This document shows positions 1 through 7,478 of a stretch of DNA of 64,000 bases, in pieces. Below the pieces are notes generated by a model. The model saw nothing but the letters and a program-made list of their open reading frames with translations. It did no database searches and had not been told where the DNA came from. Position numbers and translations under genes: made by a program. This stretch comes from Mycolicibacterium cosmeticum. Lineage in GTDB: Bacteria; Actinomycetota; Actinomycetes; Mycobacteriales; Mycobacteriaceae. The stretch spans positions 682,001 to 746,000 of the forward strand of contig JACPVS010000006.1 of the NCBI GenBank assembly GCA_016197365.1, read 5' to 3'. Numbering within the stretch: the first letter of the stretch is position 1; every line of letters begins with the position of its first letter.

Positions 1-1
1 C

Positions 2-181
2 GTGATCGGCGGCGCTGCGCGGATCGACGCCGAAGGGGTGGACGGCCGCGAGGACGCACCGTACTGGGCCAAGTACGAGGCGGCGGCCGCGCAGTTCGGG
101 CTGACCGACGCGATGGGTGGGTACAGCACGCGTATCAAGATCGCCGTCGACAAGGTGTGGACGACCCCGACCGAGGGCTGA
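2..181 (+). CDS. C-terminal part of an F420-dependent (PPOX-class) oxidoreductase, Rv3369-like
   Basis: The frame is open from the left edge to TGA at 179-181 and encodes about 59 residues ending in RVWTTP-like text (DKVWTTPTEG). The stretch AKYEAAAAQFGLTDA followed by GYSTRIKIAVDKVW matches the C-terminus of the split-barrel flavin/F420 family that includes M. tuberculosis Rv3369. That gene also sits next to dnaE2 in M. tuberculosis, which supports the call. The N-terminal barrel and cofactor-binding residues lie outside the window, so the cofactor is inferred from family and context. Partial at the 5' end. Confidence 0.7.
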   Translation: MIGGAARIDAEGVDGREDAPYWAKYEAAAAQFGLTDAMGGYSTRIKIAVDKVWTTPTEG

Positions 182-223
182 CACGCCGACGCTCCCGCCG
201 CGGGCGGGGGCTGTCGGTGGTGG

Positions 224-418
224 TCAGCGGTTCTGCAGGTTGGCGATGCGGGCCGGGCCGTGGTTGTTGTGCCACCCGGGCTTGGCGGTGGGGGCCGGGT
301 GGGCCTTGACCTCGGGGCTGTAGGAGTAGCCGGGGCCGACGGGGGCTTGGGTGGCCAGCTGAGTAGCTGCCGAGGCGGGTGACCGATGGATGCACCGGAT
401 GAAGTCGTTGTCCCCCGA
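224..418 (-). pseudogene. Possible remnant of a small Pro/His/Tyr-rich secreted protein
   Basis: Reading the minus strand, an open frame of 64 codons ends at TGA (224-226). Its last 35 or so residues look like real protein: GPGYSYSPEV, then AHPAPTAKPGWHNNHGPARI. The preceding residues (ASAATQLATQAPV) could be the end of a signal peptide. There is no ATG, GTG or TTG start in the frame, and an in-frame TGA lies at 419-421. Either the 5' end has been lost or a frameshift separates it. I do not recognise the family; composition resembles short exported mycobacterial proteins. The rest of the 182-578 gap shows only an inverted repeat near 501-556. Confidence 0.35.
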
Positions 419-500
419 TCAGGGGAAGCGGTGTGCGTTGACTCGGCGGTGGTGGCGCAGAAGTGCGCGTGGCCACCGCCCTGAACGACGAGTCAACGAG

Positions 501-556
501 CGAGCGTGCACACGGAGTGCGATGGGGCGCGAAACTGCGATCTGAGTGCACGCTCG
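501..556. repeat. Long-loop inverted repeat downstream of dnaE2
   Basis: CGAGCGTGCAC (501-511) is matched by its exact reverse complement at 546-556, leaving a 34-base loop. It lies 23 bases beyond the dnaE2 stop and could act as a transcription end or be a dispersed intergenic repeat. No T-tract follows, so terminator function is uncertain. Confidence 0.4.
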
Positions 557-578
557 GCGGCCGACTGAATCCGCGAAC

Positions 579-3500
579 TCAGCGGAAGTCGCGGGACCGC
601 GATGCGACCCGCAGGTCCACCGGCGCCATCCGGTCGGCCACCACCGTGACCGCCCCGCTGGCGTTCTGCACGATGCCCCGAATGATCAGCGCCGACGCCG
701 TCTGCGCCAACTTGCGGTGCCGCGACCACACTCCCGGCGAACACAGCACATTGACCATGCCGGTCTCGTCCTCCAGGTTCATGAACGTCACCCCCTGCGC
801 CGTCGCGGGACGCTGCCGGTGGGTCACCGCACCGGCCACCAGGACGCGCGTCCCGTCGGGCACGTCGAGCAGTCGGCCCGCGGGGACCACGCCCAGCTCG
901 TCGAAGTTCTCCCGCAGGAATTGGGTGGGATAGTGCTCCGGCGAGACACCGGTGGCCCACACGTCGGCCGCGGTGAGTTCCAAGTCCGTCATCCCGGGCA
1001 GCGACGGGATGTGCGACGAGGCCCCCACCCCGGGAAGCCGGTCCGGGCGTTGCGTCGCGGCCGCCCCGGCCGACCACAGCGCTTCGCGGCGACTGATCCC
1101 GAAGCAGCCCAACGCGCCGGCGGTCGCCAGCGCCTCGGTCTGCGGCACCGAAAGTTGCACCCGTGCGGTCAGATCCAGCAGGGTGGCGAACGGGCCGTGA
1201 GCCTCTCGCTCGTCGACGATGTGCTGGGCCGGCCCGTCACCGATGTGGCGGACGGCGCCGAGCCCGAGCCGCACATCAAGGCCCTCGTTCTCACAGGTGG
1301 CGTGCGCGAGGCTGGCATTGATGTCGGGGCCGCGCACCTGCACACCGTGCCTGCGGGCATCGGCGACCAACGATTGTGGTGAATAGAACCCCATCGGCTG
1401 GGCCCGCAGCAGCGCCGCGCAGAACACCGCGGGATGGTGCAGCTTGAACCACGACGAATAGAACACCAGCGAGGCGAAGCTCAGCGAATGGCTTTCCGGG
1501 AAACCGAAATTGGCGAAGGCCTCCATCTTGTCGTAGATGCGATCGGCGACGTCCCCCTCGATGCCGTGCTTCTCACGCATGCCGTCGTAGAACCTGCTGC
1601 GCAGCAGGCGCATCCGTTCGGTGGACCGTTTGGAACCCATGGCCCGGCGCAGCTGGTCGGCCTCGGCTGCACTGAATCCGGCACAGTCGACCGCCAACTG
1701 CATCAGCTGCTCCTGGAACAACGGCACTCCCAGCGTCCTTCTCAGTGCCGGCTCCATGGACGGGTGATCACACGTCGGCTCTTCTTCCCCGTTGCGCCGC
1801 CGGATGTAGGGGTGCACCGAGCCACCCTGGATCGGGCCGGGACGGATCAGCGCAACCTCGACCACCAGGTCGTAGAACTCGCGGGGCTTCAGTCGCGGCA
1901 GGGTCGCCATCTGGGCCCGCGACTCCACCTGGAACACCCCGACCGAATCGGCCCGCTGCAGCATCTCGTACACCGCAGCCTCGGAGAGGTCCAGTTGCGC
2001 CAGGTCGACGACGATACCTTTGTGTTCGGCCGTCAGGTCGATGGCGTAGTGCAGTGCCGAGAGCATGCCGAGCCCCAGCATGTCGAACTTCACCAAACCG
2101 ATTGCCGCACAGTCATCTTTGTCCCACTGCAGGACACTGCGGTTTTCCATCCTGGCCCATTCCACCGGGCAGACGTCGGCGATCGGGCGATCGCAGATCA
2201 CCATGCCGCCGGAGTGGATACCCATGTGCCGGGGCAGATTGGAGATCTGGGTGGCCAGGTCCACCACCTGCTCGGGGATGTCCTCGACGTCCGGCGAGTC
2301 GGCCAGCCCGTTCCACCGGCTGATCTGCTTGCTCCACGCGTCCTGCTGGCCCTGCGAGAAGCCCAGCGCGCGAGCCATATCCCGGACCGCGCTACGGCCA
2401 CGGTAGGTGATGACGTTGGCGACCTGCGCGGCGTAGTCCCGCCCGTAACGCTCGTAGACGTACTGGATGGCGTTCTCGCGCAGGTCCGATTCGATATCGA
2501 TGTCGATGTCGGGTGGGCCGTCGCGAGCCGGGGACAGGAATCGCTCGAACAACAACTCGTTTCGGACGGGGTCGACATTGGTGACCTTGAGCGCATAGCA
2601 GACCGCCGAATTCGCCGCCGATCCCCTGCCCTGGCACAGGATGCCGTTCTCCCGGCAGAACCGAGTGATGTCATGCACCACAAGGAAATAACCGGGGAAG
2701 TTCAGTTGCTCGATGATCGTCAGTTCGTGCTCGAGCTGTGCGTACGCCTTGAGCGCCTGCCCCGGTGGCCCGTAACGTTCGGCGGCACCGGCCCCGACGA
2801 GGTGGCGCAGCCAGCTGATCTCGGTGTGTCCGGGCGGGACCTCGAACGGGGGCAACCGGGGCGCGATCAGACTGAGCCCGAAGGCGCACTGCTCTCCGAG
2901 ATCGGCTGCTGCCGAGACGATTCCCGGACCGAACAGCTGGGCCATCTCGTCCCCGGAGCGCAGATGCGATCCGCCCAGCGGGGCCAGCCAGCCCGCCGCG
3001 GAGTCCAGTGAGTTGCGCGCCCGGATGGCAGCCATGGCCATGGCCAGCCGCCCACGGGACGGTTCGGCGAAGTGCGCGCCCGTGGTCGCCACCACCCCCA
3101 GCCCGAATCGCGGGGCCAGTTCGGCCAGCACGGCATTGCGCTCGTCATCGCGCGGATGGCCGTGATGGGACAGCTCGATGCTGACCCGGTCCGCACCGAA
3201 GCGATCCACCAGATCGGCCAACGCTCGGGCGGCAGCCCCCGGGCCTCCGGACGACAATGCCTGCCGCACATGGCCTTTGCGGCAGCCGGTGAGAACATGC
3301 CAGTGCCCGCCCGCGGCCTCGGTGAGCGCGTCGAAGTCATACCGCGGCTTGCCCTTCTCCCCGCCGGCAAGATGCGCCGCGGCGAGTTCGCGGGACAGTC
3401 GCCGGTACCCTTCCGGCCCGCGCGCCAGCACCAGCAGGTGCGGACCGGGCGGATCGGGATCTTCGGTACGGGGGACGTTGCCCAGTGAGAGTTCGGCCCC

Positions 3501-3854
3501 GAACACCGTGGCCACATCGAGCTCGCGGGCGGCTTCGGCGAACCGCACCACCCCGTAGAGACCGTCGTGATCGGTCAGCGCAATGGCCCGCAGGTTCAGC
3601 CGGGCAGCCTCCTCGACCAATTCCTCCGGCGTGCTGGCCCCGTCCAGGAAGCTGTACGCGGAATGGGCATGCAGCTCTGCATAGGGGACGCTGGATCCGC
3701 TGCGTTCGATATCCGCCGCACGGTAGGCACCGCGCTTGCGGGACCAGGCCGGACTGTCCCCACCGTCGCCGGGCGGGGGCTCGATGCGGCGGCTCCGGCC
3801 GGCCAGCACCCGCTCCATCTCCGACCAGGTCGGCGGTCCGTTGTGCCACCCCAT
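579..3854 (-). CDS. dnaE2: Error-prone DNA polymerase III alpha subunit DnaE2
   Basis: DnaE2 is the catalytic polymerase of the mycobacterial mutasome and works with ImuA' and ImuB in damage-induced mutagenesis. The product is 1091 residues, close to the family length. It starts with a PHP domain (about 58-275, with AELHAHSAYS and ALTDHDGLYG), followed by the polymerase core with the catalytic aspartates in PDIDID at 448-453. A finger/thumb region and a C-terminal OB-fold region (about residue 1000 onward, VLVAGAVTHRQRP) complete it. I chose the ATG at 3854 because the 93-codon upstream extension has no coding character and would run through the SOS box 13-28 bases upstream. Induction by DNA damage is expected from that box. 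Confidence 0.95.
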   Translation of the reverse strand: MGWHNGPPTWSEMERVLAGRSRRIEPPPGDGGDSPAWSRKRGAYRAADIERSGSSVPYAELHAHSAYSFLDGASTPEELVEEAARLNLRAIALTDHDGLYGVVRFAEAARELDVATVFGAELSLGNVPRTEDPDPPGPHLLVLARGPEGYRRLSRELAAAHLAGGEKGKPRYDFDALTEAAGGHWHVLTGCRKGHVRQALSSGGPGAAARALADLVDRFGADRVSIELSHHGHPRDDERNAVLAELAPRFGLGVVATTGAHFAEPSRGRLAMAMAAIRARNSLDSAAGWLAPLGGSHLRSGDEMAQLFGPGIVSAAADLGEQCAFGLSLIAPRLPPFEVPPGHTEISWLRHLVGAGAAERYGPPGQALKAYAQLEHELTIIEQLNFPGYFLVVHDITRFCRENGILCQGRGSAANSAVCYALKVTNVDPVRNELLFERFLSPARDGPPDIDIDIESDLRENAIQYVYERYGRDYAAQVANVITYRGRSAVRDMARALGFSQGQQDAWSKQISRWNGLADSPDVEDIPEQVVDLATQISNLPRHMGIHSGGMVICDRPIADVCPVEWARMENRSVLQWDKDDCAAIGLVKFDMLGLGMLSALHYAIDLTAEHKGIVVDLAQLDLSEAAVYEMLQRADSVGVFQVESRAQMATLPRLKPREFYDLVVEVALIRPGPIQGGSVHPYIRRRNGEEEPTCDHPSMEPALRRTLGVPLFQEQLMQLAVDCAGFSAAEADQLRRAMGSKRSTERMRLLRSRFYDGMREKHGIEGDVADRIYDKMEAFANFGFPESHSLSFASLVFYSSWFKLHHPAVFCAALLRAQPMGFYSPQSLVADARRHGVQVRGPDINASLAHATCENEGLDVRLGLGAVRHIGDGPAQHIVDEREAHGPFATLLDLTARVQLSVPQTEALATAGALGCFGISRREALWSAGAAATQRPDRLPGVGASSHIPSLPGMTDLELTAADVWATGVSPEHYPTQFLRENFDELGVVPAGRLLDVPDGTRVLVAGAVTHRQRPATAQGVTFMNLEDETGMVNVLCSPGVWSRHRKLAQTASALIIRGIVQNASGAVTVVADRMAPVDLRVASRSRDFR

Positions 3855-3866
3855 CCCGTCAGTGTA

Positions 3867-3882
3867 TCGAACAAATGTTCGA
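3867..3882 (-). promoter_or_regulatory. LexA SOS box of dnaE2
   Basis: The 16 bases TCGAACAAATGTTCGA form a perfect TCGAAC-N4-GTTCGA palindrome, the mycobacterial LexA operator. It ends 13 bases upstream of the dnaE2 start codon, as expected for a repressed promoter with a very short leader. Confidence 0.95.
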
Positions 3883-3889
3883 TGAGCTA

Positions 3890-4735
3890 TCAGCCCGGCA
3901 GATCCAACCGCTGGGTACCCACCACCGAGAGCAGCCGCATCGCCTCCTCCGCCCGCCCGCCCGGCTCCGGGGCGTAAATGATCACCCGCTGATCCCGGTC
4001 GGCGATGTCGAGCACATCGCAGGTGACCGCGACCGGACCGACCATCGGGTGGGCGAACGTGCGGCACAGTTTCGGTCGCGTCAGCACATCGCGGGACTCC
4101 CAGATTCGCGCGAACTCTACACTGCCGGAGCATAGTTCGGCGATCAACTCGACCGTATCCAGGTCGTCGGGATACCGAGCCGCCGTGGTACGCAGATGCT
4201 GGGCGGCTGTCCTGGCGAAGTCATCGGAGTCGGACACCCCGTACAACCGTCCGTCGTCGGGCCGCAGAAACGCCCGCCGCAACAGATTGCGGTCTCTGCG
4301 CGACAGCGCGGAGAAATCCTCCATCAGGGCGCAGGCCAGCTCGTTCCAGGCGAGCACCTCGTAGGTCGCGGACACGACGATCGCCGCGGACTGCGGCAGC
4401 CACTGGATCAGATCCAGGATGCTCTGCCGGACCAGGCGCGGCGGACCGAGCGGTGCCGGCGGCTCGACGCCAGCCAACCGGTGCAGGTACCCCAATTCGG
4501 CATCGGAGAGCCGAAGCGCCCGGCCCAGACCCGCGAGCACCTCCGGGGAGGGATGCGGGGCGCGCGCCTGTTCCAGCCGGGTGTAGTACTCGGTCGAGAT
4601 AAACGCCAGATGGGCCACCTCGTCGCGCCGCAGACCCGGGGTTCGCCTGCGGGTTCCCGCGGCAAGCCCGACGTCGGCCGGGCCGATCCGTTCCCGCCTG
4701 CTGCGCAGGAAGTCACCGAACTCACGCTTGTCCAC
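3890..4735 (-). CDS. XRE-family regulator with MmyB-like ligand-binding domain
   Basis: The 281-residue product has an N-terminal helix-turn-helix (about 5-70: FGDFLRSRRERI, TRRRTPGLRRDEVAHLA, STEYYTRLEQ) and a C-terminal MmyB-like domain (about 95-270, with QWLPQSAAIVVSATYEVLAWNELACAL). Many actinobacterial members are local repressors of a divergently transcribed oxidoreductase. Here the neighbour is exactly that: an SDR gene starts 86 bases away across a 25-bp palindrome. The start is taken as the GTG at 4735, matching the usual beginning (V-DKREFGDFLRSRR); longer in-frame starts would run into the SDR gene. The ligand is unknown. Confidence 0.88.
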   Translation of the reverse strand: MDKREFGDFLRSRRERIGPADVGLAAGTRRRTPGLRRDEVAHLAFISTEYYTRLEQARAPHPSPEVLAGLGRALRLSDAELGYLHRLAGVEPPAPLGPPRLVRQSILDLIQWLPQSAAIVVSATYEVLAWNELACALMEDFSALSRRDRNLLRRAFLRPDDGRLYGVSDSDDFARTAAQHLRTTAARYPDDLDTVELIAELCSGSVEFARIWESRDVLTRPKLCRTFAHPMVGPVAVTCDVLDIADRDQRVIIYAPEPGGRAEEAMRLLSVVGTQRLDLPG

Positions 4736-4764
4736 GGCTCCATTCTCCGCACCCTGCCGGCGGT

Positions 4765-4789
4765 AGCCAGGTATCGGTGATACCTGGCT
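4765..4789. promoter_or_regulatory. Palindromic operator between MmyB-like regulator and SDR
   Basis: AGCCAGGTATC-GGT-GATACCTGGCT is a perfect inverted repeat with 11-base arms and a 3-base centre. It lies 30 bases from the regulator start and 31 bases from the SDR start, nearly symmetric in an 85-base divergent gap. It is very probably the binding site of the adjacent HTH regulator, controlling both genes. Confidence 0.8.
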
Positions 4790-4820
4790 CCGAACCCGGA
4801 CTCCACGCAGGCTCGCTGAC

Positions 4821-5588
4821 ATGACGAAAACTGGCCTGCTGGCCGACAAGGTCGCGTTCATCTCCGGCGCCGGACGCGGCATCGGCGCAGCAGCGGCGCG
4901 ATTGTTCGCCGACGAGGGCGCCCGCGTCCTGCTCGCCGCCCGCACCGAAAGTGAACTCAAGGCCGTCACCGAGGACATCAGATCGGCGGGTGGCACGGCC
5001 GAGTACGTCCTGTGCGACTTGGCCGACGGTGACAGCATCCGGGCAGCGGTACACCGCCCCGTCGAACTCTGGGGCCGGCTCGACATCGCCTTCAACAATG
5101 CGGCGACCTTGATCCCGCCCGGCCCGCTCGATGAGGTGACCGAGGCCGATCTCGACCACACCTACACCGTCAACCTCAAAGGGGTGTGGCTGTCGGTGGC
5201 CGCCGAGATCGCCGCGATCCGGGCGACCGCCAAGACGGGTGCCATCGTCAACACGTCCAGTATCGGTGGGCTGCACAGCAACCCGGAACTGCCGGCCTAC
5301 GGTGCCTTGAAGCGTGCCGTCAACAGCCTCACCGAGTCGGCTGCGGTCACCTACGGCCCGGAAGGCATCCGGGTCAACGCGATCGCCCCGGGCCCGACGC
5401 TGACGGAGATGATCGCGCAGTGGGAGGACGCCAGCCCCGGTGTGCTCGCGCAGTTGATCGCCGACACTCCGCTGCGGCGCGCGGGGCGCCCGGACGAAAT
5501 CGCCCAAGCCGCAGCGTGGTTGCTCAGCGACCGCGCGTCCTTCGTGACCGGGGCGACCCTGCGCGTCGACGGCGGAACGTGGGTCTAG
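4821..5588 (+). CDS. Short-chain dehydrogenase/reductase (classical SDR)
   Basis: The 255-residue length is typical of classical SDRs. The dinucleotide-binding glycine motif GAGRGIG is at 16-22, NNA at 92-94, the structural Asn at 118, the catalytic Ser in NTSS at 146-147, and Tyr160-x3-Lys164 (YGALK). After the Rossmann core, the C-terminal segment RVNAIAPGPTLTEM and the ending LRVDGGTWV are family-typical. The substrate cannot be read from sequence. Its divergent position to the MmyB-like regulator suggests induction by a small organic compound. Its stop overlaps by 4 bases the stop of the convergent universal stress protein gene. Confidence 0.88.
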   Translation: MTKTGLLADKVAFISGAGRGIGAAAARLFADEGARVLLAARTESELKAVTEDIRSAGGTAEYVLCDLADGDSIRAAVHRPVELWGRLDIAFNNAATLIPPGPLDEVTEADLDHTYTVNLKGVWLSVAAEIAAIRATAKTGAIVNTSSIGGLHSNPELPAYGALKRAVNSLTESAAVTYGPEGIRVNAIAPGPTLTEMIAQWEDASPGVLAQLIADTPLRRAGRPDEIAQAAAWLLSDRASFVTGATLRVDGGTWV

Positions 5589-6454
5589 TTCTCGGGTTGT
5601 GGTGTCCTCGGGACAACGACGATGGGGACTTCGACGACGCGCAGAATCTTGGCGGCGGTCGAGCCGAGGAACAGCCGGCGCGGCGCGGCCAATCGGCTGG
5701 AGCCGACCATGATGAGATCGCCGTCCCGCCACGGCAGTTTGTTCACGGCGTCTTCGACCGTTCCGCCGTCGGTCACCGTCGCGGTCACCGGAAATCCCTG
5801 CGGCAGCGATTCTTTGGCGGCGTCGAGTACCCGGCGAGCGTGGGCCAGTGCGTGTTCGCGCACCGCGTCGGGGTCGCTGCGCAACGCGCCGAACACCGGG
5901 TCCAGCGCCACCAGGGAGACCAGTCGCAGCGGGGTGCCCGCGGCCCGGCTGGCCGCCACCGCCGTGTCCAGTAGCCGGTCGGCGCCGGCCCGCTCGCCGA
6001 ATGCACAGGTGACCTCATGGACCCGCTCGACGCCGGAGAGCCGAATTCCCCTGGGCGCCACGGCCACCGGGACAGGTGCCGAGTGCAGCAGTTCGTTGAC
6101 CACCGAACCCAGCGACAGGCTCCCGGCGAAGCCACCGCCGGCGCCGCCCACCACGATGGCCGCGGCGTGCAGCCGCAGCGCCTCGTCGATCAGTCCGCCG
6201 GCAAAGGAATCACCGAAACTCACGTGAGGGTTGAGGACGACTCCGGCGGGCACCGTGGACTGCGCGTCGGCGAGCCACGCCAGTGCCTGCCGGGCCAACA
6301 CCGCCTCATAACCATCGGCATTCACCATCGCCGCGTCCGGCGGCAGCACCACGCACAGCTCGAGATCCGCACCCAGCGTGCGCGCCAGCCGGACTCCGAG
6401 CGCCAGCGCATCGGCACCGCCGGGGGTGGCCAGGTATCCGACAACCAGTCTCAT
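5585..6454 (-). CDS. Tandem-domain universal stress protein
   Basis: The 289-residue product contains two UspA folds, the usual arrangement in mycobacterial Usp proteins. Domain 1 runs about 1-145 and ends with a nucleotide-binding loop (VVGGAGGGFAGSLSLGSV). Domain 2 runs about 150-285 with MVGSSRLAAPRRLFLGSTA and the final strand PIVVVPR. The G-x2-G-x9-G(S/T) loops suggest ATP binding. In mycobacteria such proteins are often DosR- or stress-controlled; no DosR box was recognised here. It is convergent with the SDR gene. Confidence 0.88.
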   Translation of the reverse strand: MRLVVGYLATPGGADALALGVRLARTLGADLELCVVLPPDAAMVNADGYEAVLARQALAWLADAQSTVPAGVVLNPHVSFGDSFAGGLIDEALRLHAAAIVVGGAGGGFAGSLSLGSVVNELLHSAPVPVAVAPRGIRLSGVERVHEVTCAFGERAGADRLLDTAVAASRAAGTPLRLVSLVALDPVFGALRSDPDAVREHALAHARRVLDAAKESLPQGFPVTATVTDGGTVEDAVNKLPWRDGDLIMVGSSRLAAPRRLFLGSTAAKILRVVEVPIVVVPRTPQPEN

Positions 6455-6511
6455 TGCGCCATCTTGTCAACGTGCCGGGACACGCACCGGCGCTTCGCGG
6501 TTTTCTCCTTC

Positions 6512-7381
6512 TCAGGCCGAGTATTCGGCCGCCCCGTCGTCGAGCACCACCCGGGCTCCGGAGCCGTCGGGGGCGGCGGCCTCGGTGCGGAACACCGCGT
6601 GCCCGTCCCCGGTGCGCCAGATCGAGGTGGTCAACGTCTCGCCAGGAAAGACCGGCGAGCTGAAACGCGACGCCACGGCATGCACCTTTGTCGCGTCGCC
6701 ACCGCCGAGTTCGGCGACCAGCGCCCGGCCCGCCACCCCGTACGTGCACAGCCCGTGCAGGATCGGCTTCGGAAAGCCGGCCAGCGTCTGCGCGAACCAC
6801 GGGTCGCTGTGCAGCGGGTTGCGATCGCCGGACAGCCGGTACAGCAGCGCCTGGTCCTCCCGCGTGGGCAGCGCCACCGTCGCATCGGGGGCACGGTCGG
6901 GGAACTCGGGGGCGACCGGACGCTGCCCGGGCTGCCCACCGAACCCGCCTTCGCCCCGAATCACCACGGTGGTCAGGGTTTCCACGACGACATCGCCGGT
7001 GTCGGGGTCGGTGCCGAAGCCCTTGAGCATCACCACCGCGTTCTTGCCCTCACCCTTGTCCTGGATGTCGGCGACCTCGGAGTGCACGCGCAGGCGCCCC
7101 GCCGGCGCCAGCGGCTTGCGCACCCGGATCTCTTGGGAGCCGTGCAGCAGCATGCCGAAATTGAAGCTGCCGATCTTCAATGCCGCCGCGAACGGCGAGC
7201 ACGCGATGATCGCGAAGGTCGGAAGGACCTGCTGTTCGATGTCGTGACTGTTCTCGGTGGTGAAGGCGAGGTCGTCGAGGCCGGCGCCCACGCCGAGTGC
7301 GTAGAGCAGGGTGTCGCGGTCGGTCCAGGTGAAGTCCTGGGGTTCGGTGGTGGCGCCGACGGCGCTCGGATCGATCGGCAT
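6512..7381 (-). CDS. htdY: 3-hydroxyacyl-thioester dehydratase (double hotdog MaoC-like), HtdY
   Basis: The 289 residues form two hotdog units. The C-terminal one carries the hydratase-2 motif YRLSGDRNPLHSDPWFAQ (catalytic Asp and His in GDRNPLH), followed by FPKPILHGLCTYG. The N-terminal unit is degenerate, as in eukaryote-type MFE-2 hydratase 2. M. tuberculosis Rv3389c (HtdY) has the same length and location. It probably hydrates trans-2-enoyl-CoA in fatty-acid or sterol side-chain degradation. An AGGGAG ribosome site precedes the ATG. It is transcribed divergently from acrA1, with a 93-base gap. Confidence 0.9.
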   Translation of the reverse strand: MPIDPSAVGATTEPQDFTWTDRDTLLYALGVGAGLDDLAFTTENSHDIEQQVLPTFAIIACSPFAAALKIGSFNFGMLLHGSQEIRVRKPLAPAGRLRVHSEVADIQDKGEGKNAVVMLKGFGTDPDTGDVVVETLTTVVIRGEGGFGGQPGQRPVAPEFPDRAPDATVALPTREDQALLYRLSGDRNPLHSDPWFAQTLAGFPKPILHGLCTYGVAGRALVAELGGGDATKVHAVASRFSSPVFPGETLTTSIWRTGDGHAVFRTEAAAPDGSGARVVLDDGAAEYSA

Positions 7382-7466
7382 GGCGGTCTCCCTTTTTCGT
7401 CGGGCGAGGCGGTGTGACGAGCTCGAGTCCGAACGCTAGTTGACGTCCGCCGCCCGGAGGACGAGC

Positions 7467-7478
7467 ATGACCCCATGA
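7467..7478 (+). other. Three-codon leader ORF (M-T-P) overlapping the acrA1 start
   Basis: A GGAGG at 7456-7460 is ideally spaced (6 bases) from ATG at 7467, which opens ATG-ACC-CCA-TGA. The TGA overlaps the acrA1 ATG at 7475 as ATGA. The acrA1 ATG itself is 14 bases from the same GGAGG, too far for efficient direct initiation. This suggests termination-reinitiation coupling, but the ORF is so short that chance is a real alternative. Confidence 0.25.

Noticed and set aside
579..1382. Several 150-280-codon plus-strand ORFs over dnaE2
   Set aside because: Arg/Pro-rich shadows in a GC-rich gene without start signals.
3855..4133. 93-codon N-terminal extension of dnaE2
   Set aside because: It runs through the perfect SOS box and the end of the neighbouring regulator gene, lacks family similarity and has poor coding character.
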